From Xestospongia bergquistia (lineage: Eukaryota; Porifera; Demospongiae; Haplosclerida; Petrosiidae), in assembly GCA_963965975.1 (NCBI GenBank), contig OZ014416.1:8350432-8414431 (forward strand): 64,000 nt of DNA. Reading direction: 5' to 3'. This document shows positions 22,866-35,629 of this stretch, piece after piece. How positions within the stretch are numbered: the first letter of the stretch is position 1; every line of letters begins with the position of its first letter. The translations under genes and the position numbers were made by a program. A model generated the notes under the pieces. The model made no database searches. It worked only from the letters and a program-made list of their open reading frames with translations, and had not been told where the DNA came from.

Positions 22866-25800
22866 ATGGTAATATGATCGCTTTGTGTAGCCATATTAGA
22901 TGATGTCATCGTTGGTTATCAACATATTATCTTCATTATTGTAGTATATCATATATTATGGATCTATTATATTGAATTGTGTGATCATATATATAATTAT
23001 ATATTAATTATTAAGTTTATAGAAATTATTAACTTTATCTATTAATTTTGCTGTTATTTAACTATCTGTTTATCGATGTATGCATTGATCCATTCATTTC
23101 TTTTGTTGATCCATTAATGCACCCATCTATCCATTTGACTCTTTCATTGATCCATAATGTATTCATTTTTCCATCCACCTAGCTATCTGTTTGCTCATAA
23201 TCTGCTTATCAATTCATTTACATTAAATATATTAATTACAGGAGCTTCTTTCTTTTTCCCCATAGTCTAGTGGTGGTTTTACAATAATAGACTTTACTGT
23301 ACCTACACGAGACTCTCCTGTTGTTCATGCTTGTTCTGAGGCACCAATCTGTGATGATGTAAGTAGTTATAAATAGTTATAAATAGTTATAAATATTTTT
23401 TTAACAATTTATTTGTGTTGTTTTAAAGTTATCACAATATTTAGTGTTTTTATTAGTTTATGCTTTCCAAACTTAGAAAATTAAATAAAATATCATTTAA
23501 TTTATTTATTTAATGATGTAATCATTGCCTTAAATATTGTCCATTATTCACAAGAGACTATCAATAATCATATTACATTATATCATATTACATGGAAAGA
23601 GTTTACCCTAATTACTCACTACTACACTACCCTTCTCACAATATGTCATCATATACATGTACATAAGAACACTTGTACATGTATAGATGGTATATGTACA
23701 TGTATAGATGGTATATGTACATGTATAGATGGTATATGTACATGTATAGATGGTACATATACATGTATAGATGGTATACATACCTATATAGATGGTATAT
23801 GTACCTATATAGATGGTACATATACATGTATAGATGGTATACATACCTATATAGATGGTATATGTACCTATATAGATGGTATATGTACATGTACAGATGG
23901 TATATGTACATGTACATATGGTATACATACCTATATAGATGGTATATGTACTTCCTATATATGGTGGCAGTGAGTAAAGGTGTAACAATGGATTATTGCT
24001 CAATAATACTCTATGGTTGCTATAGTAATTCAATTAACCATTGTTGTTCCCTATTGTGTAATTTATTATCAGTAGAAAGTATAATTTAAAATAGAAATGG
24101 AATAAGAAGTTGTTAATGTATTTGACTGTTCTCTATGTCAGTTCAAATAATGTATTATTGATAGTGGTATTGTTCATGTAGTTTTGTGTGTCTTTATTTG
24201 ACAATTGGCTGTTAGGGGTTAAATATTGAATATAATATTACTATGATTAGTTTGTAAACAGTAATGTTTTATTTATTATTTATTTTATATTTGTAAAACT
24301 AAAGAAGGATAGTCAGTCAGTCACTCCTTTATAACATGTACATATATAGTACTATTGCTCACTAATGTTGATACTCCAATGTTAGTAGTAGGTGTGTGTT
24401 AGTAATGGGTGTGTTGTCAAACTCTCTTTCATATATAGTGTCGTTCAGAGGATCTATGCTTTTTTGACCCTACTTGTTCAGGATGTCAAGATGTATTGTC
24501 TAAGTAAGTAAAGATAAATGAATTAGGAGAGAGTAGATGGATAAAAATGTCTGAATGATATATGGAGCATTTAATAGTGAATGACCAACATGGATACATT
24601 AAATGTAGATGTATGGATGCATTATCCATTAGACCAGTAGTAGATATAGAGATTCTATCACCACTAATTCTCACTAATTCACACTAATCCAAATATAACA
24701 TGTGATCAGATAATTTAATGGCATGTTAAGTAGATATGTGACCACAGCCCTAACTCTATGGGCTCAAGATCACTAGATAGGTTTGATTTACTTAGTATTG
24801 TATGTTCATAATGGATTTCTGGCATTGTTGACATAGTAACTGTCTCCTTGGGGGTTTGTTTATAATGAGATATGTATACTGTCATAATGGGCTTCTCTCT
24901 CTCTCTCTCTCTCTCTCTTTTTCTCTCTCTGTCACTCATACTGTCTCCTCTCAATAGTCCAAAGACTACAATATCTGAACTGTTTGCTATTATGAGACAA
25001 TGGATTCCTCAAACACAACGCCATCTTTCTCTACTTACCAGAGAAGTAAGTCAATCCATTTCATAATTCATTTGTCCATTCTTTTTCTGTCCATCCATTC
25101 ATCTACTAAACCATCCATCCATTAATTTATGTATCTATCCATAGATTTTAAGACGTGGTGCTCATATTAATGATAAAGATGGCCTCACTGATCTTTGCTT
25201 ACTTCATTTTGCATCAAAAGCAGGTGCTGCTGGTATGAGTAATGGAGAGACTGCAGCTAACTTAGTGAATACATTGATAAACAAGGTATAAGAATGGATA
25301 TATAAAAGAAAATAATGGATACATACATTAAAATAATGGATGGATAATAGAGAATAATGGATACATATTAAAATAATGGATGCATACACTAATGAATGGA
25401 TGGACAGGATATAGATGTGATGCATAATACTAATTGACTAGATGTATATTTAAATAATACAAATTGATATATTATTGAGATAAAAGATTGAACACATGTT
25501 TAACATGTATTTTCTCACGTACATCACATGTACACTACATTAATATAACATGTATTCTACATGTATTTCTATAGGGTGCTGATACTGATCTAAAGTGTCA
25601 TTGGACTGATATGAACGCATTACATTATGCTGTATTTTTTGATTGTCATGATGTAGTTGATAGACTCTGTCAACATAATCCAGGTATAGAGAAAAAGAGA
25701 GTAATATAATTTTAAGAATAATTTATTGAATTAATAAGTAATTTTAAGTGTAGATATAATATATTATACTCTAATTTTAATATTAATTTATTAGTTTAAT

Positions 25801-28605
25801 AACTAATTGTAATAAAGAAACTTCTATTAGTCCAATGAGGAAATACCTTTAATTATGACATTTAATTAAATCAATTACATTCAATTGAATATTATTATAA
25901 ATCATTATTCCTTATAATGATCATATCCTGTTTTCACTAGCTCTGGTAATCAGTATATGCTCACAGTTTCAAGGTGGTAATGCTCTGCACATTGCTGCTG
26001 CAAATCTGTGTCTGGGATCAGCAAAAATTTTAGTAAGTATAAAACATTATATATATGAGTATATCTCCTTTATATTGGAACTAATATTAGAGATATTGCT
26101 TTGAACTGTCTTTCTATTCTATTAGTTAAAACATAATGGTGATGCTGGTTATAAAGATAATAACAACTTGTTACCTCATGAATGTGTCCCTGAAGGTATA
26201 TGTCCATTTAGTTGTCCATGTATCCATTCATTACTTTTTACATCCATTTAGTCAACTTTACATTCATTTATTACATTATATGTCCATTTAGTCATCTATA
26301 CATCCATTCATTACATTATATGTCCATTTAGTCATCTATACATTCATTTATTACATTATATGTCCATTTAGTCATCTATACATCCATTTATTACATTATA
26401 TGTCCATTTAGTCATCTATACATCCATTTATTACATTATATGTCCATTTAGTCATCTATACATCCATTCATTACATTATATGTCCATTTAGTCATTTATG
26501 TATTCATTTATACATCCATTAATTCATTTTTTATATATCCATTCTCTGTTAGTTGTTTCTAAGAAAGAGGAGACAATAGCTAATGAATTAAGAGATATAC
26601 TACAAGAAGCATCTCTTAATAGACCACAAATTAAGTCACGCCCACTTCCAAAATCTCGTTCTAGTTCTCCTCCTCAATCTGGTAGTACTAGATCTCCTAT
26701 CAGTAAAGCTGGGAAGGCCACACCCACCTCAACTGCAGGGAAGTCTCAGAAACCAGAAATAAATGGAGGTACTATTCATCCATCCATTCTTGCATTCATC
26801 TTTATATCTGTCCATTTACACAGATACATCCACTATAAAAATCTCACAAGCTTCTAAAGTTGATGCTAAGCCCCACCCACCTTCTCGACAAGACTCCAAA
26901 GGGTCACACCCCTCATCTCAACCTAGTCCAGATACTAATTCCCCTCTTGTCCATAGCAACAGTCCAGCTCCCAGTACAAGTACTCTACCCAGTACAACAG
27001 CATCTAATAGTCCTGAGGAAGTGACACTTGAAACATTAGGGGTTAAAATTGGAGACAGAGTTGTGGTAGATCCTGGCAACAGTAAGAGCAAGGTTAGTGG
27101 ATTGTGTATGCAGTGTTCATTCAATTGTACCTGTACTTGTTAATATTTTATAATAACTATGGTTGTTGTATTTTTAACCCTTTAGAAAGGAACATTGAGG
27201 TTTGCTGGTGAGACTATGTTTGCATCAGGTCAGTGGGCGGGGATTGAACTTGATGATGAAGTTGGTCGTAATGATGGATCTCATGGAGGTATACGATATT
27301 TCTCCTGTAAACCTAAACGAGGTATGATGGATGCATAGGACATAAAATGGATGTATGGTATATATTATGGACTATTATGTGGATTAATAGATGAATTAAT
27401 GGACAAATGATGTATTGATCAATGTTTTCTTTTCAAGGTCTCTTTGTTCATTTGAAACGTATTATTAAGGACTCCAGTACTACTCCGCCCACTACTTCTA
27501 GTGCTGGTAGTGGATCTAGTGTTAAGGGAAAGAAAACAGTTACTTCAACTCTTTCATCAGATCTTCGTGTTAGAAGTGAATCATTTGTGACAGCAAGAGC
27601 TATTGAGGCTCATTCTGATGTTCAGATGTCATCAGAGTTTCAGGTTGGGGATCGTGTCATTGTGTCTGGTAAAAACAAGGGAATATTAAGATATGCTGGT
27701 GCTGTAAAATTTGCCCCAGGGTAAGAGAGTGATATGTATACAATTGTCAGATATATAAATGCATGTCGATTTAGTTATGTATATGTCCATATAATGACCT
27801 ATGCATTCATTTGGTCAATTATGCATTTATTTATTGTATTATTAAGTTGACTAATGTAATATTCATTGCCACAAGTTGAGATCTATTGATCTATCTATTG
27901 ATGTATACATCCATTTCTAAATCTATAGATCCATTGTTTATCTTTCTATACATCTATTTCAGATTCTGGTTAGGTATAGAACTAGATCATTCTCGTGGTA
28001 CTTGTGATGGTACCAAAGGAGGAAAGGAATACTTCAAATGTCAACCTAACCATGGTATCTTTGTCCTACCATCAAAAGTTAGTAAGATTATTGGTAAAGA
28101 TAGTATTGACCTACCAAGCTCTGGAGGTAGTTGTTCTCCATCTCCTAATCCTCCTGTCTCAACTCCATCCAATACAAGGAGAAGACGACTAACACCCAAT
28201 AGTGCTAGGTGAGATGAATGGATGGATGGACTGACAAGATGGATGGATGATCCTATTGTCAGAAAAACTGTGAATTACTTTTTTCATTTGTAGTAAATCT
28301 ACTCTTCCTTCTAAAAGTTACTCAAGTTTCACTTCTCCTGTTCCCACGTCTCTCTCCTTAGCTACAGCACCTGATATCACATTAGAAAAGGTATATATGC
28401 ATCCATCTATATCTCTATTTGTCCATTTGATTATCTATATGTCCATTAATTCTCTATGTATCCATTTTAGGGTATGAGTGTTTTTGTTAATAAAGAAAAA
28501 GGAACAGTTCAATATATTGGTCATACTGACTTTGCTCCGGGGGTGTGGCTTGGAGTGGAATTTCGAAAACCAAGTCAGTTCCCTTTGCTATTGTGTCTGT
28601 TCTAA

Positions 28606-28638
<33 letters not shown>

Positions 28639-28777
28639 TCTAGGTGGTAAAAATGATGGTAGTGTTAATGGTAAACGTTACTTTTCCTGTAAACCTAATT
28701 ATGGTATTTTTGTTAAACCTGAGAAGGCAACACATCGTGGTATTAACTGTGCCAAGTTACTAAAAATAGACAAATAG
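22866..28777 (+). CDS. CLIP4: CLIP4-like CAP-Gly protein: ankyrin repeats plus three CAP-Gly domains
   Basis: A predicted microtubule-binding linker protein. Exons: 22866-22868 (ATG only, tentative), 23266-23358, 24439-24503, 24958-25045, 25145-25285, 25575-25683, 25941-26032, 26126-26195, 26553-26768, 26851-27092, 27186-27321, 27438-27720, 27963-28208, 28294-28390, 28471-28573, 28644-28777 (TAG). With that start the protein is 705 aa, about the length of human CLIP4. The N-terminal domain ([16 protein letters not shown]) matches CLIP3/4 and ankyrin repeats follow (about 85-220). Three CAP-Gly domains lie near 355-430, 495-560 and 628-695. Their groove motifs are GRNDG, GTCDG and the canonical GKNDG, so only the third is fully canonical. 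Ser/Pro-rich linkers separate them. The end [10 protein letters not shown] matches CLIP4. The start lies only 262 bp after the CIB stop. The 23359-24438 and 26196-26552 introns hold the repeats listed separately. Confidence 0.92.
23673..23952. repeat. 21-bp minisatellite in CLIP4 intron
   Basis: About 13 copies of GTACATGTATAGATGGTATA-type units. The spurious Tyr/Met/Trp-rich frames on both strands here come from this repeat. Confidence 0.95.
24892..24930. repeat. (CT)n polypyrimidine microsatellite near a CLIP4 acceptor
   Basis: A CT run lies upstream of the acceptor at 24957. A similar (CT)n tract at 28605-28642 directly precedes the last CLIP4 exon, where it forms the polypyrimidine tract. 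The duplicate copy of that exon near 60920 has only a short tract. Confidence 0.85.
26205..26500. repeat. 40-bp TCCATTTA-type tandem repeat in CLIP4 intron
   Basis: Six to seven copies of a 40-bp unit (TGTCCATTTAGTCATCTATA followed by CATCCATTCATTACATTATA) fill most of the intron between 26195 and 26553. Confidence 0.95.
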
Positions 28778-30011
28778 TTACTATTAATAGTTACAGGTCA
28801 TATGTTATGATGACATCATACAGTCTCACGTCTTGTCAGTTCAGTTGTATTTTATTTTATTCCTTCTTTAACTGTTTGTATTTAACATGTCATGTCATTG
28901 TATTTAATTGATATATTTTATTATTAGTAATCAACATGAACTATAGCTCATAACTTATAGTACTTATTTCCTCATATTTAAATACAGTATATTAATGTAT
29001 ATATTAAATGTGTGGAAGTAAGTATGTTCACTGTGTTTATGAAGCACTCTTGGTGGCCTATTTTATTAAAAATTCAGAACAACACATGAGAAATGTTTTT
29101 TCATTAACCTCTATTATAAACTGTGGTCCACCCACAGGTGTCTTTGAATATTATTAGTATTGTCTATCACTAGTGATTATTTTCCTATGAATATAATATG
29201 GTAATCTTGGTGGTCACTTTTGTAACATTTATTACATTTTACACCTTCTCTGGAATAGTCCACTCATAGATATTGGACCTGACAGTACTCTGAATATACT
29301 TGTTGTTGAAAAAGACTGAACAGTGTGACTTGTTTCAAAATTTGGAACAAAGAGATTGAACGAAAAATTGACCATTTTGCAAGTGTGGCCTTGACAACTT
29401 TGCTAGTAAGTAATGTTTACACTTAGGAAGTTATCATCTGAATTTTCTTGTGAGTCATAAAATTGATGCTAGTAGAAATTTCATTCTATATTTATACTTG
29501 AATTGATTTGATTTTTATGTACTTGTCATCATAGAGAGAAGAGGTACACTGACTTTGGACCTTAAGCTCATAGTAGTAAGTTAGATTCTAGTCACCACTA
29601 TTGCTCAGTCATTGCTCAGTATTGTAAGACTGAACTCCACCCCTTTGTCAGCAAACAACTCAGACTAGAGTGATTTGTACTAGTATTAAGTAGCTCTAAA
29701 AGCATTCTAATCTGATCTGTATTGTAACATTATTTCATTCTATTGTTTATTGTTACTATTAATCAGTAATTGAAAGTTGTATCAAGGATTTTTATCTGTC
29801 ATTATATAAAGGCTTAATTCAATGTCAAAGATAATTCAGAAAAGAGTAAAGTTAACAGCTAGATATATAATTAATTGTACAGTACGCAAATACTGTAAAT
29901 GTAGATGACTGAGTTAATAATGATACAAAAGTGATATACTGTCCACTTCTATGAAATAAATAGAGTATTTTTTAGGAACACATGTCAGAACTTCATATCA
30001 AATCTTGAAGT
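28778..30011. other. Intergenic, CLIP4 3' flank and ANK gene 1 5' flank (duplicated block)
   Basis: No coding region is seen. Blocks here are clearly paralogous to 61062-61870: the TATGATGACATCATACAGTC segment near 28805 recurs near 61089, and the stretch around 29040-29290 matches 61320-61560. This shows that the CLIP4 3' end and the start of an ANK gene were copied together. Confidence 0.75.
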
Positions 30012-33000
30012 ATGACTGATATAGAAATCTCTTCTGATGAAAATAATCAAGTGAGTTTATATAATACATTTACTATATAGTGTAGTCCAAATATTTTATA
30101 TCATTGTTATCAATGAACATAAACGTTATCTCTTCTAGAAAGTGTATATTAGTAAGATTACTTATAGTATGTAACAATATATAGAGTACAGTGGTCTAAT
30201 GGTAGAGATATATCTACTGCATATTATTAGAAGCAGAGCTGGCAAAACAAAGTAGGAGAATGTGGAAAATTTCTAATAAAATTAAGTTATTATTATTTAT
30301 ACATTATTGGATCTGTATTATTAGAGACACATTAATTTTATTGTAAGTTATCAATGTATTATTAACATGAATGAAGTTGAAGAAGTCAATTAATAAACTA
30401 ATAATTAATATTAATAATTAATTAATTATTAGTTCTTTGTTTTAACTCTAATCCATAATAATAATAGTAATAATAATAATAATGTCTTGCTATTTTAGAG
30501 GTATGATTTACCTTTTTTCAATGCTGCTAAGAATGGAAACAAAGATGAAATGATGTCAGCTCTTAAGAATGGAGCAAATGTGAATTATAAAGATGAGGTT
30601 AGTTTTAAATAATAATTCTGTTTTTGGTATAAATGTCTTTCAATAATATTAGTTAGAATACTTAGTAGATTCACTTGATACTGAAAACAGTTTAATAATT
30701 AATGACATCTCAAATTAGCAATGTTTTGTTATATTATTAATTGGTGAACTTAATTCCACTGTTTGATGAAATGAAATACTTTCACTTACAATAAAATGAT
30801 GACTCATCAGTAAAACAAGTGATTGAACAAGTTACATCATATATGAATATTATATGTGACACACCTCTCTATCAGAATAAATATTAGAATATCTTATATT
30901 GAGTACTGATATTAATATTCTACTAGTCAATATAACAGATATAATAAATTTCTTTAGTATCAGCAGACAGCTCTACATTGGGCCTCATATAAAGGTCATA
31001 CTGAGATAGTCCAGTTACTCTTAAACCATAAAGCTGATCCCAATATTTGTAGCAAGGTCAGTGTGTATTGTATATAGATATTGTTGTATGTACTACATAG
31101 TATTAAGTCTATATCATATTACTACAGACTATATAGTGTATTGTGTGAGTTAGTGATATAATTGATGTTAATATTGTACTAGTTAATGTAACATATAATA
31201 ATTAATTTCTATAGAATCAGGAGACTGCTCTATATTGGGCCTCACGAAAAGGTCACACAAAGATAGTCCAGTTACTTTTAGAACATCAAGCTAATCCCAA
31301 CGTTTGTAACAAGGTCAGTGTGTATTGTGGATAGATATTGTTGTATGTACTACATAGTATTAAGTCTATATCATATTACTACAGACTATATAGTATATTG
31401 TGTGAGTTAGTGATATAACTAATGTTAATATTGTACTAGTTAATGTAACATATAATAATTAATTTCTGTAGAATCAGGAGACTGCTCTATATTGGGCCTC
31501 ACGAAAAGGTCACACAAAGATAGTCCAGTTACTCTTAGAACATCAAGCTAATCCCAACGTTTGTAACAAGGTCAGTGTGTATTGTGTATAGATATTGCTG
31601 TATGTACTACATAGTATTAAGTCTTTATCATACTAGTACAGGATATATAGTGTATAGTGTGAGTTACTGATATAATTGATGTTAATGTTGTACTAGTCAA
31701 CGTAACATTTCATTAGGATCAGGAGACAGCTCTGTATTGGGCCTTAAGTAAAAGACACACTGAGATAGTCCAATTACTTTTACAATATAATGCTGATCCC
31801 AATATTTGTACTAAGGTCAGTATAATGGATCATTTTGTTGATAATTTACTTTTAGTAAGGATGGTGATACCGCATTGCATATCGCCTGCTATAAAGGTTA
31901 TTTAAATGTTATTAGCTGCTTGCTATCTAAAGAAGCAGATATAACTGTTAAGAATAATAATGGTAACACTCCGCTGGAAAAATGTCATTATACAATCAGG
32001 AATGATATTGTTAGTCTCTTTAACAAGTATAATCCAAAGCGAAGTGAGTTGTTATTAAAGATGAACAACACTACACACTCACAAATACCTTATTTGTTAT
32101 TATCTAGTTTTGGAAGATGTGTCTAAGTGGAATATTGAACATGTTGAAGAAGAGCAGGTCTTTGAGAAAAAAGACTATGGGGTCATGTTAGTCATTCCAC
32201 CATCAGCAGTAGAGAAGAAACAAGAAGTTAAAACTGAAGTTAAGGTTGTTGCACCTGAGGAAACAGATATCTTTCTCCCTCCTGATGTTGAGCTTGTGAG
32301 CTGTTTCTATAAAATTGAAACAACTGGAAAATTTTTAAAACCTATCGAGCTTTATCTTCAACATAATGTTGAACTGACATCACAAGAAGAATGTGAGCAG
32401 TTAGCCTTTATAAAAGCTAAAGGTCCACCACCTTATAAATTTGAATTATTGCCCACTGATGTACAAGAGTTTAGACCTTATGACAACTCTGGAGTTGTTA
32501 GGCTCTGTGATTTCTCTCCAGTAGCTGTAGTTTATCTTAAGAAAACGTTTCAAAAAATAAAGAGTGCTCTATTTCAACAACCATCTTGCAGTTATATAAT
32601 GACAGTTTTTGTCAAGCAAATGATGAAATCTTGTTGGGAAATACAAGCAGTAGTCACAAAGAATCTTGGACCTTTCTTAAAGGTATATTTGGCAAATAAT
32701 GAAAAGGATAATAGTTTTTATCATTTAAAGATATTAATATCATTCATAATATATTCTTGTATTTGTTAGAGGGTAAAGACTGAGGCTTGTTTTGAAAGTT
32801 GGAAGAGAATAGAACCAGTCTCTTTTTTCTTTGACCCTGACATTAATGAAGTGACAATTACTAATGAGTACTATGATATCCAGCCAATGATCAATCCATT
32901 TCAAGTAAAGTATTTAGTTGATATTGTGACTTTATTATATTTATTGTATTAAAGGTCTCTAAGGAAGTAGTTGATAAATGTCAACCTGATACTGCCCTGT

Positions 33001-35629
33001 CTTATTTAAGATTTAAAGCCTCTCTTAAAGATGATGAAGAGGTTACTGACCTTAAGCTCAGTTTTAAAGGAATGAGAGAAAAGACAAGTTTAGTGATTGC
33101 TAATTATGATTTGCAACAAATCAAAGGTATGAAAATGAGATGATTAATTAATATATACATAATTAAATATGTAATAAATGACTTTATAAAGCTAAAGTAA
33201 TTTTATATTTTTATGTAGATATATCTGAGAGTACAAAATCTTCATGTAAACTAAACATTCCAAATGACTTGTTATGTGAGTCATTTAAATGTAAAATAAA
33301 AGTTCTTATTAGAGATTATACTTTAACATTATGTAATAGTATGGATAAACATTCTTCTTCATTAGGTAAGGTACCAAAGAAGCGTCACCTGATGATGTTA
33401 CTTCATCCAATTAAGTATATGTGGAATACATTTGGTGAACAACTTGAAGTACCTTATGATTATATAAAGTCTGCTGAGTACAATGAGGCCTATGGAGATA
33501 CTACAAAATTCTCTGAAGTCCTTCAGGTCTGGATGAATAAGAAAACTTGTGTAGTTTGTTGGCAAACAATTATTACTGTTGTAGAAGAGCCACCTGTAGA
33601 GAACAAAGTAGTAGCTGATAATATATATCAGTTCTTAACAAGACCAGATATTCAGAATGAATATCTGTCTTCTCATCATCAGACTGGTAAAATAAAATTT
33701 ATTATTTATAAGATGTTCTTTGTCATCACTCAAGGTCAAATGATCTGTACTTTTAATTCTCCTCCTCCAATTGTGCCAAAACCTACTGGAAAGAAAGGTA
33801 TAAGTTCTAACTAAGTTTCAGATTAATCATCTCTTTTTCTAGTAGAGATAGATGAAATGGAACAAGAAGCTCCATTACAATCATCTAATCCTATTGGAGT
33901 AAGAACTAAGAAAGAAAACGAAGTAGTAGCTGATGATATATATCAGTTCTTAACAAGACCAGATATTCAGAATGAATATTTGTCTTCTCATCATCAGACT
34001 GGTAAAATAAAATTTTATTATGTATATGAATATTGTTATCACTCTAGATCAGCTGATCACTACATTTAATTCTCCTCCTCAAATTGCACCAAAACCTACT
34101 CCACAAAAAGGTATAAATGCTAACAATTATTGTATATTAAAGAACACATACATTTTTCATTTGTTTGTCATTATAGGTTGCTCTATGTCTACTGCTATTC
34201 ATCCTCCAATTGCACCAAAACCCTCTACAAAGAAAGGTACACAATAGACTCATAAATACTTATTCATAATTTATTACTGCAGATCATCCTTTATCTTATC
34301 CTCCACTTCCAATTGCACCAAAACCTACTAAGAAGAAAGGTACTAGAATAATTTATTTCTGTATGCTCCTGGAGAGTGAATGATCATTTTTTCTTTTCTA
34401 GTGGAGATACATGCTGATGAAATGGAACAAGAAGCTCCATTACAATCATCTAATCCTATTGAAGTAAGAGCTATTTTTAAAAAAACTATCAAAATGTCTT
34501 TATCTTTCTTAGTTTGCTGCACATTGTCTTCATGAACAAGCTAAACAATGGGAGGAAAAAGATAATGATATGATAATAGCTACTAAACGTATGGCCAGAC
34601 TGATGATGAAAATGTCAAAGTTTGCCAGGTATATATATCATAGAGAATGAGCTTTGTATTTTCATGTAATATATTAATTGTTGTTACTTAATATTGTATA
34701 AAGGGATAAACTTATAATGATATTAACAATAAATTACAATACTTTATAGTTACATATAATTCTTTGCCATTCATTAGAATATAAACATTATCTTTCATTA
34801 CAACATGTTATTTGATTGAGTTTATATTTAATTCACTGCTGTGTTGTGGTATTGTTATTTTACGTAGTGATGAAGTTGATGAAGTGACATCCAAAGAGGA
34901 TTTTATGGAAACAGCTATCCTTATAGCAAGAGAGAGCAAAGAAGTTTTCAAAATGGCTAAGAAAATTGCTATTGTTTGCAGAGATAAGCAAGCTAACAAG
35001 GTGAGCAAAATTAGTACATTATAGTGACTAGAGGAAGTGATAGCTTGATATGTTCTTCTTTAATAGTGATGACATTAATATACTAAATTTGTAGTGAATA
35101 TAAATACATTTTCGTGCAACATTTTATCATAATATATAAAGAATCTATACTGAGTAACTTTTGTTATATATTTCAGAGAAGTTATATAGTCATTATTACC
35201 TATAGTTACAAAGAGAATTTATAGTATTCTACAGAGAGAGAATTTTTACTTGGGCATTTTTCTTGCCAAATTTTTTTGTTTCTTGTATAATACATTTTTT
35301 AATTTTTTTTATTTCATCTATTATAGAGTTTGGTACAAAGTTATGAAAAAATTGAAACCTTTGCTGATCAACTTCAAGCAAATGTTTCCAGAATAAATAC
35401 CAAACAAAAAGGAATAGGTAAACACGAACATAATTGATTATAATAATTATTGTTAAGTGATAAGTAGTAATCTAAAGTCATTCATTTTTACATAGACCCA
35501 AAAGAAGATGAGGAAGCCACTCAACTGTTGACAGTTAATGCAGAGAACCTAATGTCTGCAGTGTCTGAAGTACTCAGTAATTATAGCACTCTCAGTAATA
35601 CTGAGTCAGCATTACTGAAAGTACTATAA
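30012..35629 (+). CDS. ANK gene 1: ankyrin repeats, ZU5, death domain, Pro-rich linker, vinculin tail; 1001 aa
   Basis: Exons: 30012-30050, 30499-30597, 30958-31056, 31215-31313, 31472-31570, 31717-31815, 31860-32043, 32108-32682, 32770-32904, 32955-33126, 33219-33686, 33735-33797, 33843-34001, 34048-34110, 34177-34236, 34283-34339, 34402-34463, 34513-34628, 34868-35000, 35327-35417, 35496-35629 (TAA), 3006 nt in frame. Order: 13-residue leader; ankyrin repeats (14-240), one per 99-nt exon; ZU5 (about 250-370; YGVMLVIPPSAVE, KPIELYL); a UPA-like middle region (about 390-535); a death domain (about 590-680; RHLMMLLHPIKYMWNTFGEQ, VLQVWM, CWQTII); small exons each ending in a PPxIxPKP motif; and a vinculin-type tail (845-1001). 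The tail carries KDNDMIIATKRMARLM, IARESKEVFKMAKKIA and EEATQLLTVNAENLM, and lacks vinculin's extreme C-terminal segment. ANK-ZU5-UPA-DD is ankyrin-like; the tail addition is unusual. Actin binding is inferred. Confidence 0.88.

Noticed and set aside
23608-24089. Open frames on both strands rich in Tyr, Met, Trp or Thr
   Set aside because: They are translations of the 21-bp minisatellite in a CLIP4 intron.
30190-30260. tRNA-like D-arm motif (GGTCTAATGGTAGAGA) in the first intron of ANK gene 1
   Set aside because: Paralogous copies near 40065 and 62050 do not keep the motif, and no complete cloverleaf is visible.
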